Below are positions 13,532 to 25,293 of a stretch of DNA of 64,000 nucleotides, piece by piece. The first letter of the stretch is position 1, and the number at the start of each line of letters is the position of its first letter. The position numbers and the translations under genes are program-made. The notes below the pieces were generated by a model. It was not told the origin of the DNA. It saw only the letters and a list, made by a program, of their open reading frames with translations, and ran no database searches. Location of the stretch: assembly GCF_036324505.1 (NCBI RefSeq), contig NC_086370.1, positions 22,406,290 to 22,470,289 of the forward strand, given 5' to 3'. Source of the stretch: Eleginops maclovinus. Lineage: Eukaryota > Chordata > Actinopteri > Perciformes > Eleginopidae.

Positions 13532-14049
13532 ATAAAGCTGGTCTCTGTCTCTGTCTCTGTCTCTGTTGTTGAAACTCTCCTGAAATGTTTTCTGGTCTTA
13601 TTTTAACAATGTGATCACATGACTCCTTCTGATGTTCCTGCAGATGTTTCACCCGTTTATTGGACACATTGATGACCGGCCCACAAAATAGTTGCAGATA
13701 ATAGCATTTGGTCACAGTGAAAAAGTAGATGATGCGAAAAAGAAAATGTTGGCGACAAAAAACTAACTTGACCAAAAAAGAAATAAAATTAATGTTGGAA
13801 AAAAAGTATGATTGGTCTTTTTTGGAGGGGAGGGGGATTCTAAAGCTGGACAACTGTGTCTGTCTCAGAGTGAGTCCGTCTCAGAACTGGAAGTGTGTGT
13901 CAGTATATCTGAAGGTTAGCTACGTTAGCGAGCTAGCTTACAGCAGATCTGCAGTGACATCAGAAGGAGTCATGTGATCACATCGTTAAAATAAGACCAG
14001 AAAACATTTCAGGTGAGTTTCAACAACAGAGACAGAGACCAGCTTTATG
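13532..14049. repeat. Foldback: ~105-bp inverted arms of E37
   Basis: The left arm, 13,532-13,646 ('aaagctggtctctg...gttcctgcagatg'), is the near-perfect reverse complement of the right arm, 13,945-14,049 ('agatctgcagtgacatc...gaccagcttt'). The arms flank about 300 bp. Part of the loop, 'gctggacaactgtgtctgtc...gagctagcttacagcag', matches the 40,485-40,590 sequence of the other copy; the rest (13,647-13,840) is A-rich and unique. Confidence 0.85.
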
Positions 14050-14055
14050 ATCCTG

Positions 14056-15001
14056 ATCGTCAGCCAGCGCATTAACAGCAGCGACTAACAATGACTGCAG
14101 CAAAATAATCAAATATGAGCCCTACAGCCCAACGCTACACTGTGAGTGTCTCTCAGTTCTCAGGCCCACTGATGTGAGCTGCTCTAGACTGTGACTAATC
14201 AGTCTGATGAGGAGCTGATGCATAATCACAGACTGCACAACTCTTCTGCTTCTCTGGTGGAGGAGTTATGACAAACAGCCTCCTTTTTTGAAGGCCTTTA
14301 TATTCATGCAATCTTTGGAAAATATCAGCTGTGTTTGAAATGCAGTACTGACACACCACAAAGACAAAACTCAAGCTCTAATCTGTACGTAAAGATTATG
14401 TGTTCACACATCTGCTGACACAAGTACAACAGTCATATTATGGGACTGAAGTAGAATGTAGTATAGAACATTACAAACAATATATTTATATTTTGTCATT
14501 TTTTAAATAATGTAATCATTTCTTTATCATTTTTTATATTTCCATTTATTTTTCAGGGTAAACCTCATCTAGATTATATTTTTTCTGGCCAATACTTCTT
14601 AGTTTGATTCATAAATACTGTAACAAAAATCTGAGTATAACTCGCTGTCATCCGTCTGATTCCCCACTACATATTACATCTCAGACGTATTTATTTTAGA
14701 AATACTGCAACTCTGTCTTTCTGTACCTGAATGTCTACTTTTGTAAATTATATTTGTGCGTTTCCTTTTAATTTGACGTGCATGCCTTTTTATTTAATGG
14801 TGTTTTATTTTGGTCTCTGTCTTTATGGACTTGCCCTCTGACAAATAAAGGAATTCTGGTTCTGAAACTAATTTTGTTATTAAAAAATACAGAGAAATAT
14901 TATAAACATTTTAACCTCGCCAACCTGCTTCGGGAAAACTACGATACATTTTTGCATATAGAGCAGTTTTAAGTGATAAAGATATTGTGCTATGTATTGC
15001 A
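14056..15001. other. Unassigned A/T-rich sequence
   Basis: No gene or repeat was recognised. Frames of 63-64 codons near 14,780-15,070 overlap on opposite strands and have no support. Confidence 0.35.
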
Positions 15002-15451
15002 CAAAGAGTGTGTGTGTGTTTGTGTGTGTGTGCATCCATGGCGGCTCATGTTCACTACCAGCAGTTGTCAAGCCAATGGAGAAAAGAAATGAACCAGCTG
15101 AACTGCCATATCAATTAAGTGGCTGCTGAGTCTCCGTCCCTGAACGCACCGCGGTAATAATATACATTAAGAAGGGGCTGCCCGGGATGACGGTCCCACG
15201 GAGCTGCCCCTGCACTGAGGAGATAAGGATTGAACACACAGTGAAGGTCTGCTTAGCCCCCCCACCCCACCCACACACACACACACACACACGCTCCCAC
15301 TGACTCTGAAGCAGCCCAGGGAGAGGGGGCATTATAATATCTCTAGCATTACAGGAGATATAAGACATGCACAAGGGGGCACTTGCATGTGCACAAACAC
15401 ATTGATCAACATGTGTTTAAACATGCACACACACTCCCCCCCCCCCCCCCC
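15002..15451. repeat. Cluster of short GT, CA and poly-C tracts
   Basis: An imperfect GT tract lies at 15,007-15,030, a CA tract at 15,271-15,291 and a 16-bp C run at 15,436-15,451. They create spurious cysteine-rich frames on the minus strand. Confidence 0.9.
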
Positions 15452-15994
15452 ACAAACACCATTACTCTGCATAATGAGTGTACATCGATTGGAGGAAATG
15501 GGCTTATTACTGTTTGTGTCTAAAGGGGACATGCTACCTCACCACGGACCACTCGGTATGTTGCTAATTGATTACATGATCACTGATCTGTTATCTATTG
15601 CCTTAAGCATCTACTAATTACTGAGAATTACTTTTGTATGCAAGTATTTTGCGTTAGATAAATCCGTTCTTAATGCAAACCACAATTGGTGGAAGCAGTA
15701 ATACAAGAATTCATCGTCAGCGAGACATTTAAGCATCTGCTGTTCTCAAATGATACACGAAAGGGTGTTACTTGTCAACACCTCTACAATAAAAACAGAC
15801 ATATTTAACAGCAAAAATGTACATTAACAAATATGGAAAGCACACTAGGTTCATTGTGTAACCAATACAACAATTATGGCTCTCTTCCATGTATGCATCC
15901 AGGTAAACTATGCCAAAGGGAGAGCAGATACTTAATGGAAGGTGGCTGGCATAACTACAGATCTCGACTCTGCAGAGTGCAAATATCTGCTGTA
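15452..15994. other. Unassigned sequence
   Basis: No gene or repeat was recognised, except that 15,955-15,994 ('actctgcagagtgcaaatat') resembles the left flank of the E37 fragment at 18,500. Confidence 0.3.
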
Positions 15995-16160
15995 CATTAT
16001 TGTCACTTCTAAGACGCTTTTATCCACATTGGGTAATCCCGACAGGAGCAACTTGGTGTGAAGAGTCCCGCCCAGGGACACAACGACAATCTAGCTGCAG
16101 GGGGACTCTCCCGACCCAAAGACCAGCGCACTATCCCACTCTGCCACAGCCTCCAGTAGT
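15995..16160 (+). repeat. SL-type dispersed repeat inserted in an E37 fragment
   Basis: It contains 'taagacgcttttatccaca', then a spacer, then 'gacccaaagaccagcgcac' and 'ctctgccacagcctcc', matching the usual SL layout that ends in 'actgtgccac'. Sequence on both sides resembles E37, suggesting insertion into an older E37 copy. Confidence 0.6.
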
Positions 16161-16164
16161 GAAA

Positions 16165-16435
16165 GATAACTCCATTGTACATAAGGCCATGTCAGGATGG
16201 GTTTTAAAACCGACCAAACAAAGATGGCTACGGTGGCTAACAGGTGCAAACGAGTTACAGAAAGGAAGCAAATGTAAAGTGCAAAAATCTTCACCTTGTT
16301 GACGAAACATGGGCAGTGTCTACTAAAAGCACTGCCTAAACTCAATGCTCTTTAAGAGAAACGTGCTGCAGCTTCAGAAAGGATGCAAAAAATAAAAACA
16401 ATGATTGCACAAACCCCGACCCTAACTTTCCAGAC
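16165..16435 (+). mobile_element. E37 fragment without minisatellite
   Basis: 'aaggccatgtcaggatggg', 'ctaacaggtgcaaacgag', 'gctgcagcttcagaaaggat' and 'gcacaaaccccgaccctaac' occur in the same order as at 18,560-18,800. No 37-bp unit is retained. Confidence 0.6.
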
Positions 16436-18499
16436 TCCTTTAGAGTTGTCTCCTCCTGTGCAGCGAGGAGAGGTTTTATAAACCCTCAAACTAGTTGACA
16501 TTTTACTCATGATGACATCCCTGCATTGCATTCCCCAGTCTGAGCGATACTTGACGTACAGGGAAGCCGCCCCTCATGTTTACGTTTCAAATTGAGGGAA
16601 AATGATGTATGAGGCGTAATGTTCTGGTGGAATCATGAAGCACATTTGTGTCCCTGTTGTCTGATTTCCACAGCCAGAGAAAAAGCCAAATGGGCAGGAC
16701 AGGCTCCCATCAGAGGGCAATCAAGATGTTTCTATAGTTACTACAAACATCTAAATTACACCTTTCTGTGCCGGCCCGACACCTATCATCGTCTGCTGCA
16801 TGTAAACTGGTTCTTATATCCGTCTGGAATGTGCTGCATGTTTTACTCAAAGAAATGTTGTACTTCCTGTCTGTCTGTTTGAAGAGCCTCTGAGGAATCA
16901 CACAGTGGGAAATCAGAAACTCCCACTGCGCCTGAACGTGACTTTAATACTGAGATGGTATGTGGATGCAAATTTGTATGTTCACAAAGCCAGGAATTCT
17001 TATATAAAGGCTGGAAAACCTGCGTTTTATAAAGCCTTCTGTCTAATAATTACCAGTTAAGACCCACCTATAACCAGACCGATATTATGATATGCAAAAC
17101 AACCAATTTAAGTAGGCATAGTTGTCATTTTTGTCCCAATTTAGGCAATCTGTGGTGATCATTTTTTTTCAACAGAGGGTACAATTGCCTCTGTCAGGTA
17201 TTACTTATACTTTAATCAGACAGCAGCAGGAGGAGAGCCAATTAAATTAGATAAATGAAGCTTCTTCAGGCTGTTCCGTACAAACGCAGGTCTCTGTTGC
17301 TTCTGAAACATCTGCAAGAGAATTATTATTTATAACCAGAATTTTCTTGCATGTTTTCATCTTGTTGGTCCAAGGTCCTTTTAAATAATGTGAAAGGGTT
17401 TCCTTTGAATTAGCCTCGTCTTCTTTCTGTGTTGTTTGCTCTGGTTGTGTGAAGAAAACTCACATTTTATAACCGCGTCGTTATACTCCTGACTGTAACC
17501 TCTTTGCACATTTCTGAATAATGGTGCCTCTGCAGAACTCTTCCAATCTACATTATGAATTGCTGCACATATTTTTAAGATGCATCTGTGACATTTTTAT
17601 TGTATTTCCTTTTTATGTTTTTGCAAAAACCTTTTTCGAATTTTAAAGAAAATTGTCAGAGTTTTTTTTAAGGGTTTAAAGTATTTCTACATCTGCCTTT
17701 TTCTGAAAACTGAGTTGATCTTATTGTGTTTAAGCATGCACTGCTATACAAAGCACATCCTCTGTATGTGTAAACCTGCTTATACATTTTGAATAAGCAA
17801 AGCATCTGATAACACATGCATTGAAGTCTAATGGCAGTCAGACCAAAATTTGCTTCCCATTTATTTCCCAGTTGCAGCGTGACAAGTCAGTGTCTTTAAG
17901 CTCAGAAGTCTGATGCTGTTTTTGATATCCTAAATTAAAACTGTTTATACTGTAGCTCCCCATGACACATAATCTGTTCAGCGATCACATTTTTCTCTTC
18001 CTCCAACTCTCTACTCTGGTTTTGAATTTTGCCTGGCGTTGATCCAGGGTTTGTGTTTAGCCTGTCGACAGACGGGTCCTGCTGTGGTCAGATACGGGGG
18101 TTAAGGGGATTGTCTCCGCCCTGAAGGGTGCTTAACCTCAGTGTCTGTGGTAATCAGTGTGCTGTGTGCTCCTGACAAATGTGATCTCCCTCTCAATGTA
18201 AACCCTGCAGATGAGCCAGGTCCATCTTGGCGAACCCGCTGTGCTAAAACATATCCGCGAAGATTAGATACTTAAGTTCAGAACATAAAATCTCACACAC
18301 AGATATGGAGTTTTGCTGCTTGCTTTCTCTTTTTACTTTTAATCAAGATGTTTTTGAGTCATTGTAATAATTGTGCATAGTGGATAACAAGATACTTAAT
18401 AAACATAATAAAAGTAAAAAACTTCACTTTTACTTAAAATATATATTTAAGAAATAACACAACAGGAGGACTAAATGGAAAGATGCTGAAATAATTCTA
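16436..18499. other. Unassigned sequence
   Basis: No gene or repeat was recognised over about 2 kb. An acceptor-like 'gtctgatttccacag' at 16,660-16,674 has no convincing downstream coding frame. Confidence 0.35.
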
Positions 18500-18805
18500 T
18501 AGATTACAACTGTGCAGAGTCTAAATAACTGCAGTAATGAAGATTAACGTACACATTTACCCATTAGGCCATGTCAAGGTGGCATTCAAAGAGACCGGTC
18601 CAAACAAAACAAAGAGATGGCCGACAGGTGCAAACGCGCTGCAGCTTCAGAAGCATTGCAAATATAAAAACACAAATGTCCCAAAACACATACACGTACA
18701 CGTTAAGAAAAACATTCAACGACCTGCGCAGTATTTGCTAAAAGTGCAGCACAATAGATATACATTGATTGCACAAACCCTAACCCTAAGTTTCCGGACC
18801 TGTTT
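18500..18805 (+). mobile_element. E37 fragment without minisatellite
   Basis: 'taggccatgtcaaggtggc', 'gatggccgacaggtgcaaac', 'ctgcagcttcagaag' and 'acacaaatgtcccaaaacac' match 16,165-16,435 and, on the opposite strand, 32,750-32,950. It ends in 'caaaccctaaccctaag'. Confidence 0.6.
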
Positions 18806-20034
18806 AGGGTTCATATGTTAACATATAATGAAAAAACGGTGCCGTGTTGAGATGAGTAAAAAAGGAGAACAAGAAAGTATATAAGTGTAAAAAGCTCAGC
18901 TCATCAGAAATGACAACCAGGTTTTATTAAAGGAGACTATACTGTCTTTCAAACATGTGATTCTGAGACACAGGCTAATGCGAGTTATAAATGGATGTCA
19001 TACAGTCACACCGAGGCTTTGCACCTCTCAGTTTAATCGTCTCTGCTTCATAAGACGCTGCGTCACGGGAAGAAGCAAGCTTAAAAACTATTAGTAAAAA
19101 GAAGAAGTAAAAGGGAACCACCTGTTTCCCCAACATTGCCGAATCAGCTGCTCAATTTAGATCTTATCTCGGCTGCTGAACACACACACTGTGACACACA
19201 CGTGCAAAGATCCATGCACCTGTTACACCCACCAGCTTCGCAAGAGAAAGTCTAGATGAGGGATTGATCTTGCAGACAGCAGGGGGTCAGTTAATAGCCT
19301 TCCTGGTGGACGCTGCATAAAAGACTTCCTACAGCAGTGGGTCCCATCTGGTAGGTGTGTGTCGGTCAATTTCAGCATGAAGTGGGGTGTCAAATTAGCC
19401 TACATGTGGAGCGTAATAACCAAGAAGAAGGAGTGAAGATGCTGAGGCTGCAGGAGAGCATGGCAGAGATTTACAGAGGCAAAGGAGTGTATATCTGTCC
19501 AACACATGGTGTAAAGGACTGCTGTTGTTAATGTGTCCCAGTAGGACCGCTGGATAAAAGCTGGCTTATGAGGGAAAAGAAAAACAATGTACCCCACAAC
19601 TTCAGCCAGAAGCAAAAAGGCTTGAGAGCTGACAGCAAGGGGAAGAGAACCGTGGCTATCATGCTGACAGAGCACGGACATCTCCCGGTGTATGTGAGAG
19701 GCATGTGTGGGCATGTGGTGTGAAGAGAGTGGGCACAGGTTGGTATGAAGGCGCAGGAAGCATCATAATGAGCAGCACAAACACCTCTTGTTTACCGTAC
19801 CAGCACACGCTCGTAAACACAGGTATATATAGATTTGTTTCCCACAGTATTAGGTAATCAGTCAACCTTCAGGAAAGTTTGGAGTGGTTTCTTGCAGACA
19901 AATAGACTTCCTAACAGCATACTGGCTGTGTGTGCTTTCAATGAAGGTTAATGCAGTGGTTAGCATCAATATTTTACCATTAACAACCATTACAGGGTGG
20001 TTATACCATGCACTCCACCATGGGTTGGATGCAT
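18806..20034. other. Unassigned sequence
   Basis: No gene or named repeat was recognised. A 104-codon minus-strand frame at 19,400-19,714 has no motif, splice context or homology I recognise. Confidence 0.35.
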
Positions 20035-20168
20035 CACATTACATGTCACTTTTTTTAGACGCTTTTACCCAAGGCGACTCACATACACTCGATCCCTGCA
20101 GTCCTAAGGACACAACCACATGCTGTGAGCAGTGGGATTGAACCACTGCTCCCATGATGCCACAGCCT
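20035..20168 (+). repeat. SL-type dispersed repeat
   Basis: It contains 'tagacgcttttacccaaggc', 'gactcacatac', 'gctgtgagcagtgggattga' and 'accactgctcccatgatgcc', the full order of the SL family. Such short teleost elements often behave as SINE- or MITE-like repeats; the class of this one cannot be settled here. Confidence 0.65.
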
Positions 20169-21270
20169 CCTGCTTATGTTAGCATTGTGTTGTGTTGCCT
20201 CGGTGAAATGACAATAAATTTGGATGTAATCTAATTTAATCTACGCTAATAAGCCTTTCAGACGGCGAGGGGTTGCAGGGGATTCACGCTTTAAAAAAGA
20301 GGGGAAATTGTAATTTATAGGGTTTAGAAAGTCCTGGAAACTTGGTTGAATGTGGTTAAATGGCCCGTAGAGGATGGTCTGATTTGCTTCCTCAATGGCA
20401 GTAACGTGTGTGTCTTTCAGGGAACTCATGCATCAATATAACCAGCTTCAGCATCTTTTTCTGGTTATGCAAAAACAGGAAGCATCATAAAACCAGAATA
20501 CTGGGGGAAATGCTTTTATCTTTCACAAGAGGAGCACCATCTCCGTGCTGCTGAGACCATGTGCATCTCAAACCTAATTATGGGAAGGCTATGACAGGTA
20601 ATTAAACAAAAACCAACATTTGTAATTGTAGAGGACGTTATTTATGTTGTTTACTGGAGGATGCACTGCTCTAAAACATCTCGCTTATGTTTGCTGTTCA
20701 CTCCCAATTATTATCCCCCGCCTCAGATGGGAGGAATTTCTTTCTCTCAGTGCCAGCTCTCAGAGGCTGGAGGGGATTTACTTAGAGGTGCAAACAATGG
20801 AGACCATTGACATTCAAATTTATAATGAAAGATGAACTACGGAGTCCACAAAAGAGGACCTGGAAAAAAGAGCAGTACTTGAGACGGGAAAACCTTTTCA
20901 AAGTGCTTCATTGAGCGGCCATTCTTCATCGTTTGCAGGCCGTGCTCGGACCGGACATTTATCACCCTGTAAGATGTTGTTCTGATGGGCTAATAATAGG
21001 GCCCTGCAAAGTTTAATGAATCAGGCACTAGTGGCCATTAACATCCAGAACAATGCAGTATAACTAAAAAGTAATGAGGCTTTGTTCCTCGAGCATCACA
21101 GTGTTGTCTGTGCTGAAGAGTAAAGTGCTTATGATTATTCTTTTTAAATTAAATGGGTCAGACTCCCATCTTCTATTAGAAAATAGGATGTGTGTTTTGT
21201 TGATACATGCCGATTTTAATGGAACGTATAATATGCAGTATCACAGATGTGCGTTGTTCCAATTTCCAAA
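20169..21270. other. Unassigned; one weak exon candidate
   Basis: No repeat was recognised. At 20,727-20,787 a pyrimidine-rich acceptor ('ttattatcccccgcctcag') opens a frame beginning WEEFLSLSASSQRLEG and ends at GAG|gtgcaa. It is only 61 bp and no partner exons were seen nearby, so I do not call it a gene. Confidence 0.3.
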
Positions 21271-23569
21271 TACTGATATACACCTGAACATCAGCAGGAG
21301 AGGAATCTTTAAAGTAGAGACTCTACATACTGATATACACCTGAACATCAGCAGGAGAGGACTCTTTAAAGTAGAGACACTACATACTGATATACACCTG
21401 AACATCAGCAGGAGAGGACTCTTTAAAGTAGAGACACTACATACTGATATACACCTGAACATCAGCAGGAGAGGACTCTTTAAAGTAGAGACACTACATA
21501 CTGATATACACCTGAACATCAGCAGGAGAGGACTCTTTAAAGTAGAGACTCTACATACTGATATACACCTGAACATCAGCAGGAGAGGACTCTTTAAAGT
21601 AGAGACACTACATACTGATATACACCTGAACATCAGCAGGAGAGGACTCTTTAAAGTAGAGACTCTACATACTGATATACACCTGAACATCAGCAGGAGA
21701 GGACTCTTTAAAGTAGAGACACTACATACTGATATACACCTGAACATCAGCAGGAGAGGACTCTTTAAAGTAGAGACACTACATACTGATATACACCTGA
21801 ACATCAGCAGGAGAGGACTCTTTAAAGTAGAGACTCTACATACTGATATACACCTGAACATCAGCAGGAGAGGACTCTTTAAAGTAGAGACACTACATAC
21901 TGATATACACCTGAACATCATCAGGAGAGGACTCTTTAAAGTAGAGACACTACATACTGATATACACCTGAACATCAGCAGGAGAGGACTCTTTAAAGTA
22001 GAGACTCTACATACTGATATACACCTGAACATCAGCAGGAGAGGACTCTTTAAAGTAGAGACACTACATACTGATATACACCTGAACATCAGCAGGAGAG
22101 GACTCTTTAAAGTAGAGACACTACATACTGATATACACCTGAACATCAGCAGGAGAGGACTCTTTAAAGTAGAGACTCTACATACTGATATACACCTGAA
22201 CATCAGCAGGAGAGGACTCTTTAAAGTAGAGACACTACATACTGATATACACCTGAACATCATCAGGAGAGGACTCTTTAAAGTAGAGACACTACATACT
22301 GATATACACCTGAACATCAGCAGGAGAGGACTCTTTAAAGTAGAGACTCTACATACTGATATACACCTGAACATCAGCAGGAGAGGACTCTTTAAAGTAG
22401 AGACACTACATACTGATATACACCTGAACATCATCAGGAGAGGACTCTTTAAAGTAGAGACTCTACATACTGATATACACCTGAACATCAGCAGGAGAGG
22501 ACTCTTTAAAGTAGAGACGCTACATACTGATATACACCTGAACATCAGCAGGAGAGGACTCTTTAAAGTAGAGACACTACATACTGATATACACCTGAAC
22601 ATCAGCAGGAGAGGACTCTTTAAAGTAGAGACACTACATACTGATATACACCTGAACATCAGCAGGAGAGGACTCTTTAAAGTAGAGACACTACATACTG
22701 ATATACACCTGAACATCAGCAGGAGAGGACTCTTTAAAGTAGAGACACTACATACTGATATACACCTGAACATCAGCAGGAGAGGACTCTTTAAAGTAGA
22801 GACACTACATACTGATATACACCTGAACATCAGCAGGAGAGGACTCTTTAAAGTAGAGACTCTACATACTGATATACACCTGAACATCAGCAGGAGAGGA
22901 CTCTTTAAAGTAGAGACACTACATACTGATATACACCTGAACATCAGCAGGAGAGGACTCTTTAAAGTAGAGACTCTACATACTGATATACACCTGAACA
23001 TCAGCAGGAGAGGACTCTTTAAAGTAGAGACTCTACATACTGATATACACCTGAACATCAGCAGGAGAGGACTCTTTAAAGTAGAGACTCTACATACTGA
23101 TATACACCTGAACATCAGCAGGAGAGGACTCTTTAAAGTAGAGACACTACATACTGATATACACCTGAACATCAGCAGGAGAGGACTCTTTAAAGTAGAG
23201 ACTCTACATACTGATATACACCTGAACATCAGCAGGAGAGGACTCTTTAAAGTAGAGACACTACATACTGATATACACCTGAACATCAGCAGGAGAGGAC
23301 TCTTTAAAGTAGAGACACTACATACTGATATACACCTGAACATCAGCAGGAGAGGACTCTTTAAAGTAGAGACACTACATACTGATATACACCTGAACAT
23401 CAGCAGGAGAGGACTCTTTAAAGTAGAGACTCTACACACTGATATACACCTGAACATCAGCAGGAGAGGACTCTTTAAAGTAGAGACTCTACACACTGAT
23501 ATACAGCTGAACATCAGCAGGAGAGGACTCTTTAAAGTAGAGACTCTACATACTGATATACAGCTGAAT
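21271..23569 (+). repeat. 57-bp minisatellite, 40 full units (M1-derived)
   Basis: Units start at 'tactgatatacacctgaaca' every 57 bp from 21,271 to 23,551, which is exactly 40 periods, plus a decayed partial unit. Because 57 is 3 x 19 and the unit lacks stops on either strand, it produces mirror-image open frames: 836 codons on plus (repeat TDIHLNISRRGLFKVETLH) and 757 codons on minus. Neither has unique coding sequence, splice sites or a domain, so they are not annotated as genes. Units differ mainly at 'gagacActac/gagacTctac' and at rare 'catcatcagg' changes. No M1 body flanks this array. Confidence 0.98.
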
Positions 23570-24282
23570 ATAGTGAATACTTGATATACAGGATGAAGTG
23601 CGTGCGGCAGCTAAATGTGTTGCAAACAAGTATGTGTCAGCAGTAGATAAAATATTTATGTGTGCAAAATGGCAGAGGTCAACTTGTGTAGTTGGTTAAA
23701 TTATGCATGTCCTGATTCAACCGCTGGCTTGGACACAGCGGTGTGATTTCCTCCCTGCTCAGAATAATCAGGAAATAGATCAGCCCTGCTGGCTCGGCAC
23801 CGCTGCAGCCTTCTGGGTGGCAAAGCTGTGTCATTTGCTCTCATCACTGGTGTCGTGAACGTGACGCACCGCCGGGACATCTGTCTTGGCATGCTCTGCA
23901 AAAACCTGCGAGGTCAAAATTGTCCGTCGTCGTCTTGGCAACCCACCCTCTGATACACTTATAGTAGCAGCAGCCTCCTTCCTCCTCCTTCCCCTGCATC
24001 TCTGGCACAGAAGTCTTTGTTACATCCCAGCTCGAGGAAAAAGGGAACATAAAACCAGTTGGACTCGGTAAATTAAAGTTGAGAATGCTCAACATAAATG
24101 GCAGAGAGTTGGGACCTGCATGCTCCCATCGGGATCTTCAGATAGGCATACCGGTGGGTAGGGACAGGAAGTTGGCAGCCAATGGCGTCTGGGCGACAAT
24201 TTTAAATACAGACAGAGAGTGGGAACAGAGGAGGAGTCTTGCAGGGTATATTTGTCCAATATCAAGTCAGAATTTGTCTTTA
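23570..24282. other. Unassigned sequence
   Basis: No gene was recognised. The segment at 23,740-24,030 is more G/C-rich than its surroundings but has no consistent frame. Confidence 0.35.
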
Positions 24283-24650
24283 CACTTGATAAGATAAGAT
24301 TGGCCTTTAAAGAGTATACCATAAACACAGCAGTATAATAACAGAGCTGTACACCGCAAAGAGCAAATGAACAACTCCAAGAAACACAGACGGTCAAATA
24401 ATTCAGGAAAGAAACGGCACAGTGACGAGCAGTATTGAATCGTGCAAAAGTACGTAGTGGCAGAAACGTAATTGCACGCTGTTATAGAACATTATTGTTA
24501 CGGAGAGTGAGAGAGCGTACAGCAGAGAGTGTTTGGACAGTGATGGTATTTATATTGCACATAGTGCTGGTGTTTGATGGCCACTGGGAGGAAAGACCTC
24601 CTGTGGCGCTCCGTGGTGGTCTTCGGTGGCTGGAAGTGTTCCCGATATAA
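24283..24650 (+). repeat. Possible retroelement 3' fragment
   Basis: It opens with 'gataagataagattggcctt' and later holds 'ttgcacatagtgctggtgtt', 'gatggccactgggagga' and 'cctcctgtggcgctccgtgg'. These phrases resemble the tails of fish non-LTR retroposons. The assignment is from general resemblance only. Confidence 0.35.
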
Positions 24651-25260
24651 GACCTATGACCTTAGGAAGTCACAATGCATAGAGATATAGGGTCTTGTGT
24701 TTTAGAATATGATTCTAACTCTGGAAACATATTATCTTTATCGGACAATCATCAGAAAACCGAGAACTTTTGAGCATTTCTGGCTTATTTCGTAATAAGT
24801 TTTCCCAGCTCATTACGAGATATAATTCATCTAAATATCCCATCTTATATCAAGAAATCTAACCAAGCTACTTTCCCTTGTTGTATTTGCAGATTATGTA
24901 ACTTATTAAAAGCGAAAACCCCTCATTTTCATTCTGTTTTCACGTGTTTTTGGAGCATTTGTTTTTCCTAGTGCACTATTCAGCAGCCAGCCAGGTGAGG
25001 AGCTGCATCGGCTGCTGAGTGAAATGATAATGAAGACAGGCTAAGAGTCCCCCTTTCTCTCCACTCTGTGCACTCTCACTCTCACTCTAATTCACTCCCT
25101 TTCTCCTCCCCACCTATCCTCAGTAAATCTGTCCAAATACTCCAGCTGTAACCTTCGGACGCTCAAGAACACCGACTCAATCTGTATACATGAATGCCAT
25201 ATTGTTACCCCGAAATCAAATCATTCTACCGGGTGCTGACAGGAAAATTGCCACCTTGAA

Positions 25261-25261
<1 letters not shown>
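24651..25261. other. Unassigned sequence
   Basis: No gene was recognised; 24,780-24,960 may be an old DNA element but has no visible termini. Confidence 0.3.

Positions 25262-25291
<30 letters not shown>
25262..25291 (+). repeat. (CA)n microsatellite
   Basis: About 15 uninterrupted CA units. Confidence 0.95.

Positions 25292-25293
<2 letters not shown>

Larger units (their letters stand above)
12115..14055 (+). mobile_element. E37 composite element
   Basis: The left flank 'ctgcggcttcagaaaggatg' (12,130-12,150) recurs at 16,365 and, diverged, at 18,638 and 32,860. It is followed by a 37-bp minisatellite, a 110-bp 'aagcgctttgag' repeat insertion (13,420-13,530) and a foldback pair (13,532-14,049). 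The copy at 40,483-40,800 has the right-hand portion joined directly to two 37-bp units in the reverse orientation, without the insertion. The parts therefore belong to one dispersed element. I find no coding capacity. Confidence 0.6.

Noticed and set aside
18770..18800. Interstitial telomere-like 'aaccctaaccctaa'
   Set aside because: Only about two units, and it is part of the E37 fragment consensus (the 16.4-kb copy has 'aaccccgaccctaac').
19400..19714. 104-codon minus-strand frame with hydrophobic stretches
   Set aside because: There is no recognisable family, splice context or conserved motif; chance length is plausible in 64 kb.
21074..23584. 836-codon plus-strand open frame (and 757-codon minus-strand frame) as a repetitive protein gene
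   Set aside because: The frame is explained by 57-bp units without stops. Both strands are equally open, there is no unique coding sequence, and the same units sit in MITE tails with frame-breaking indels elsewhere.
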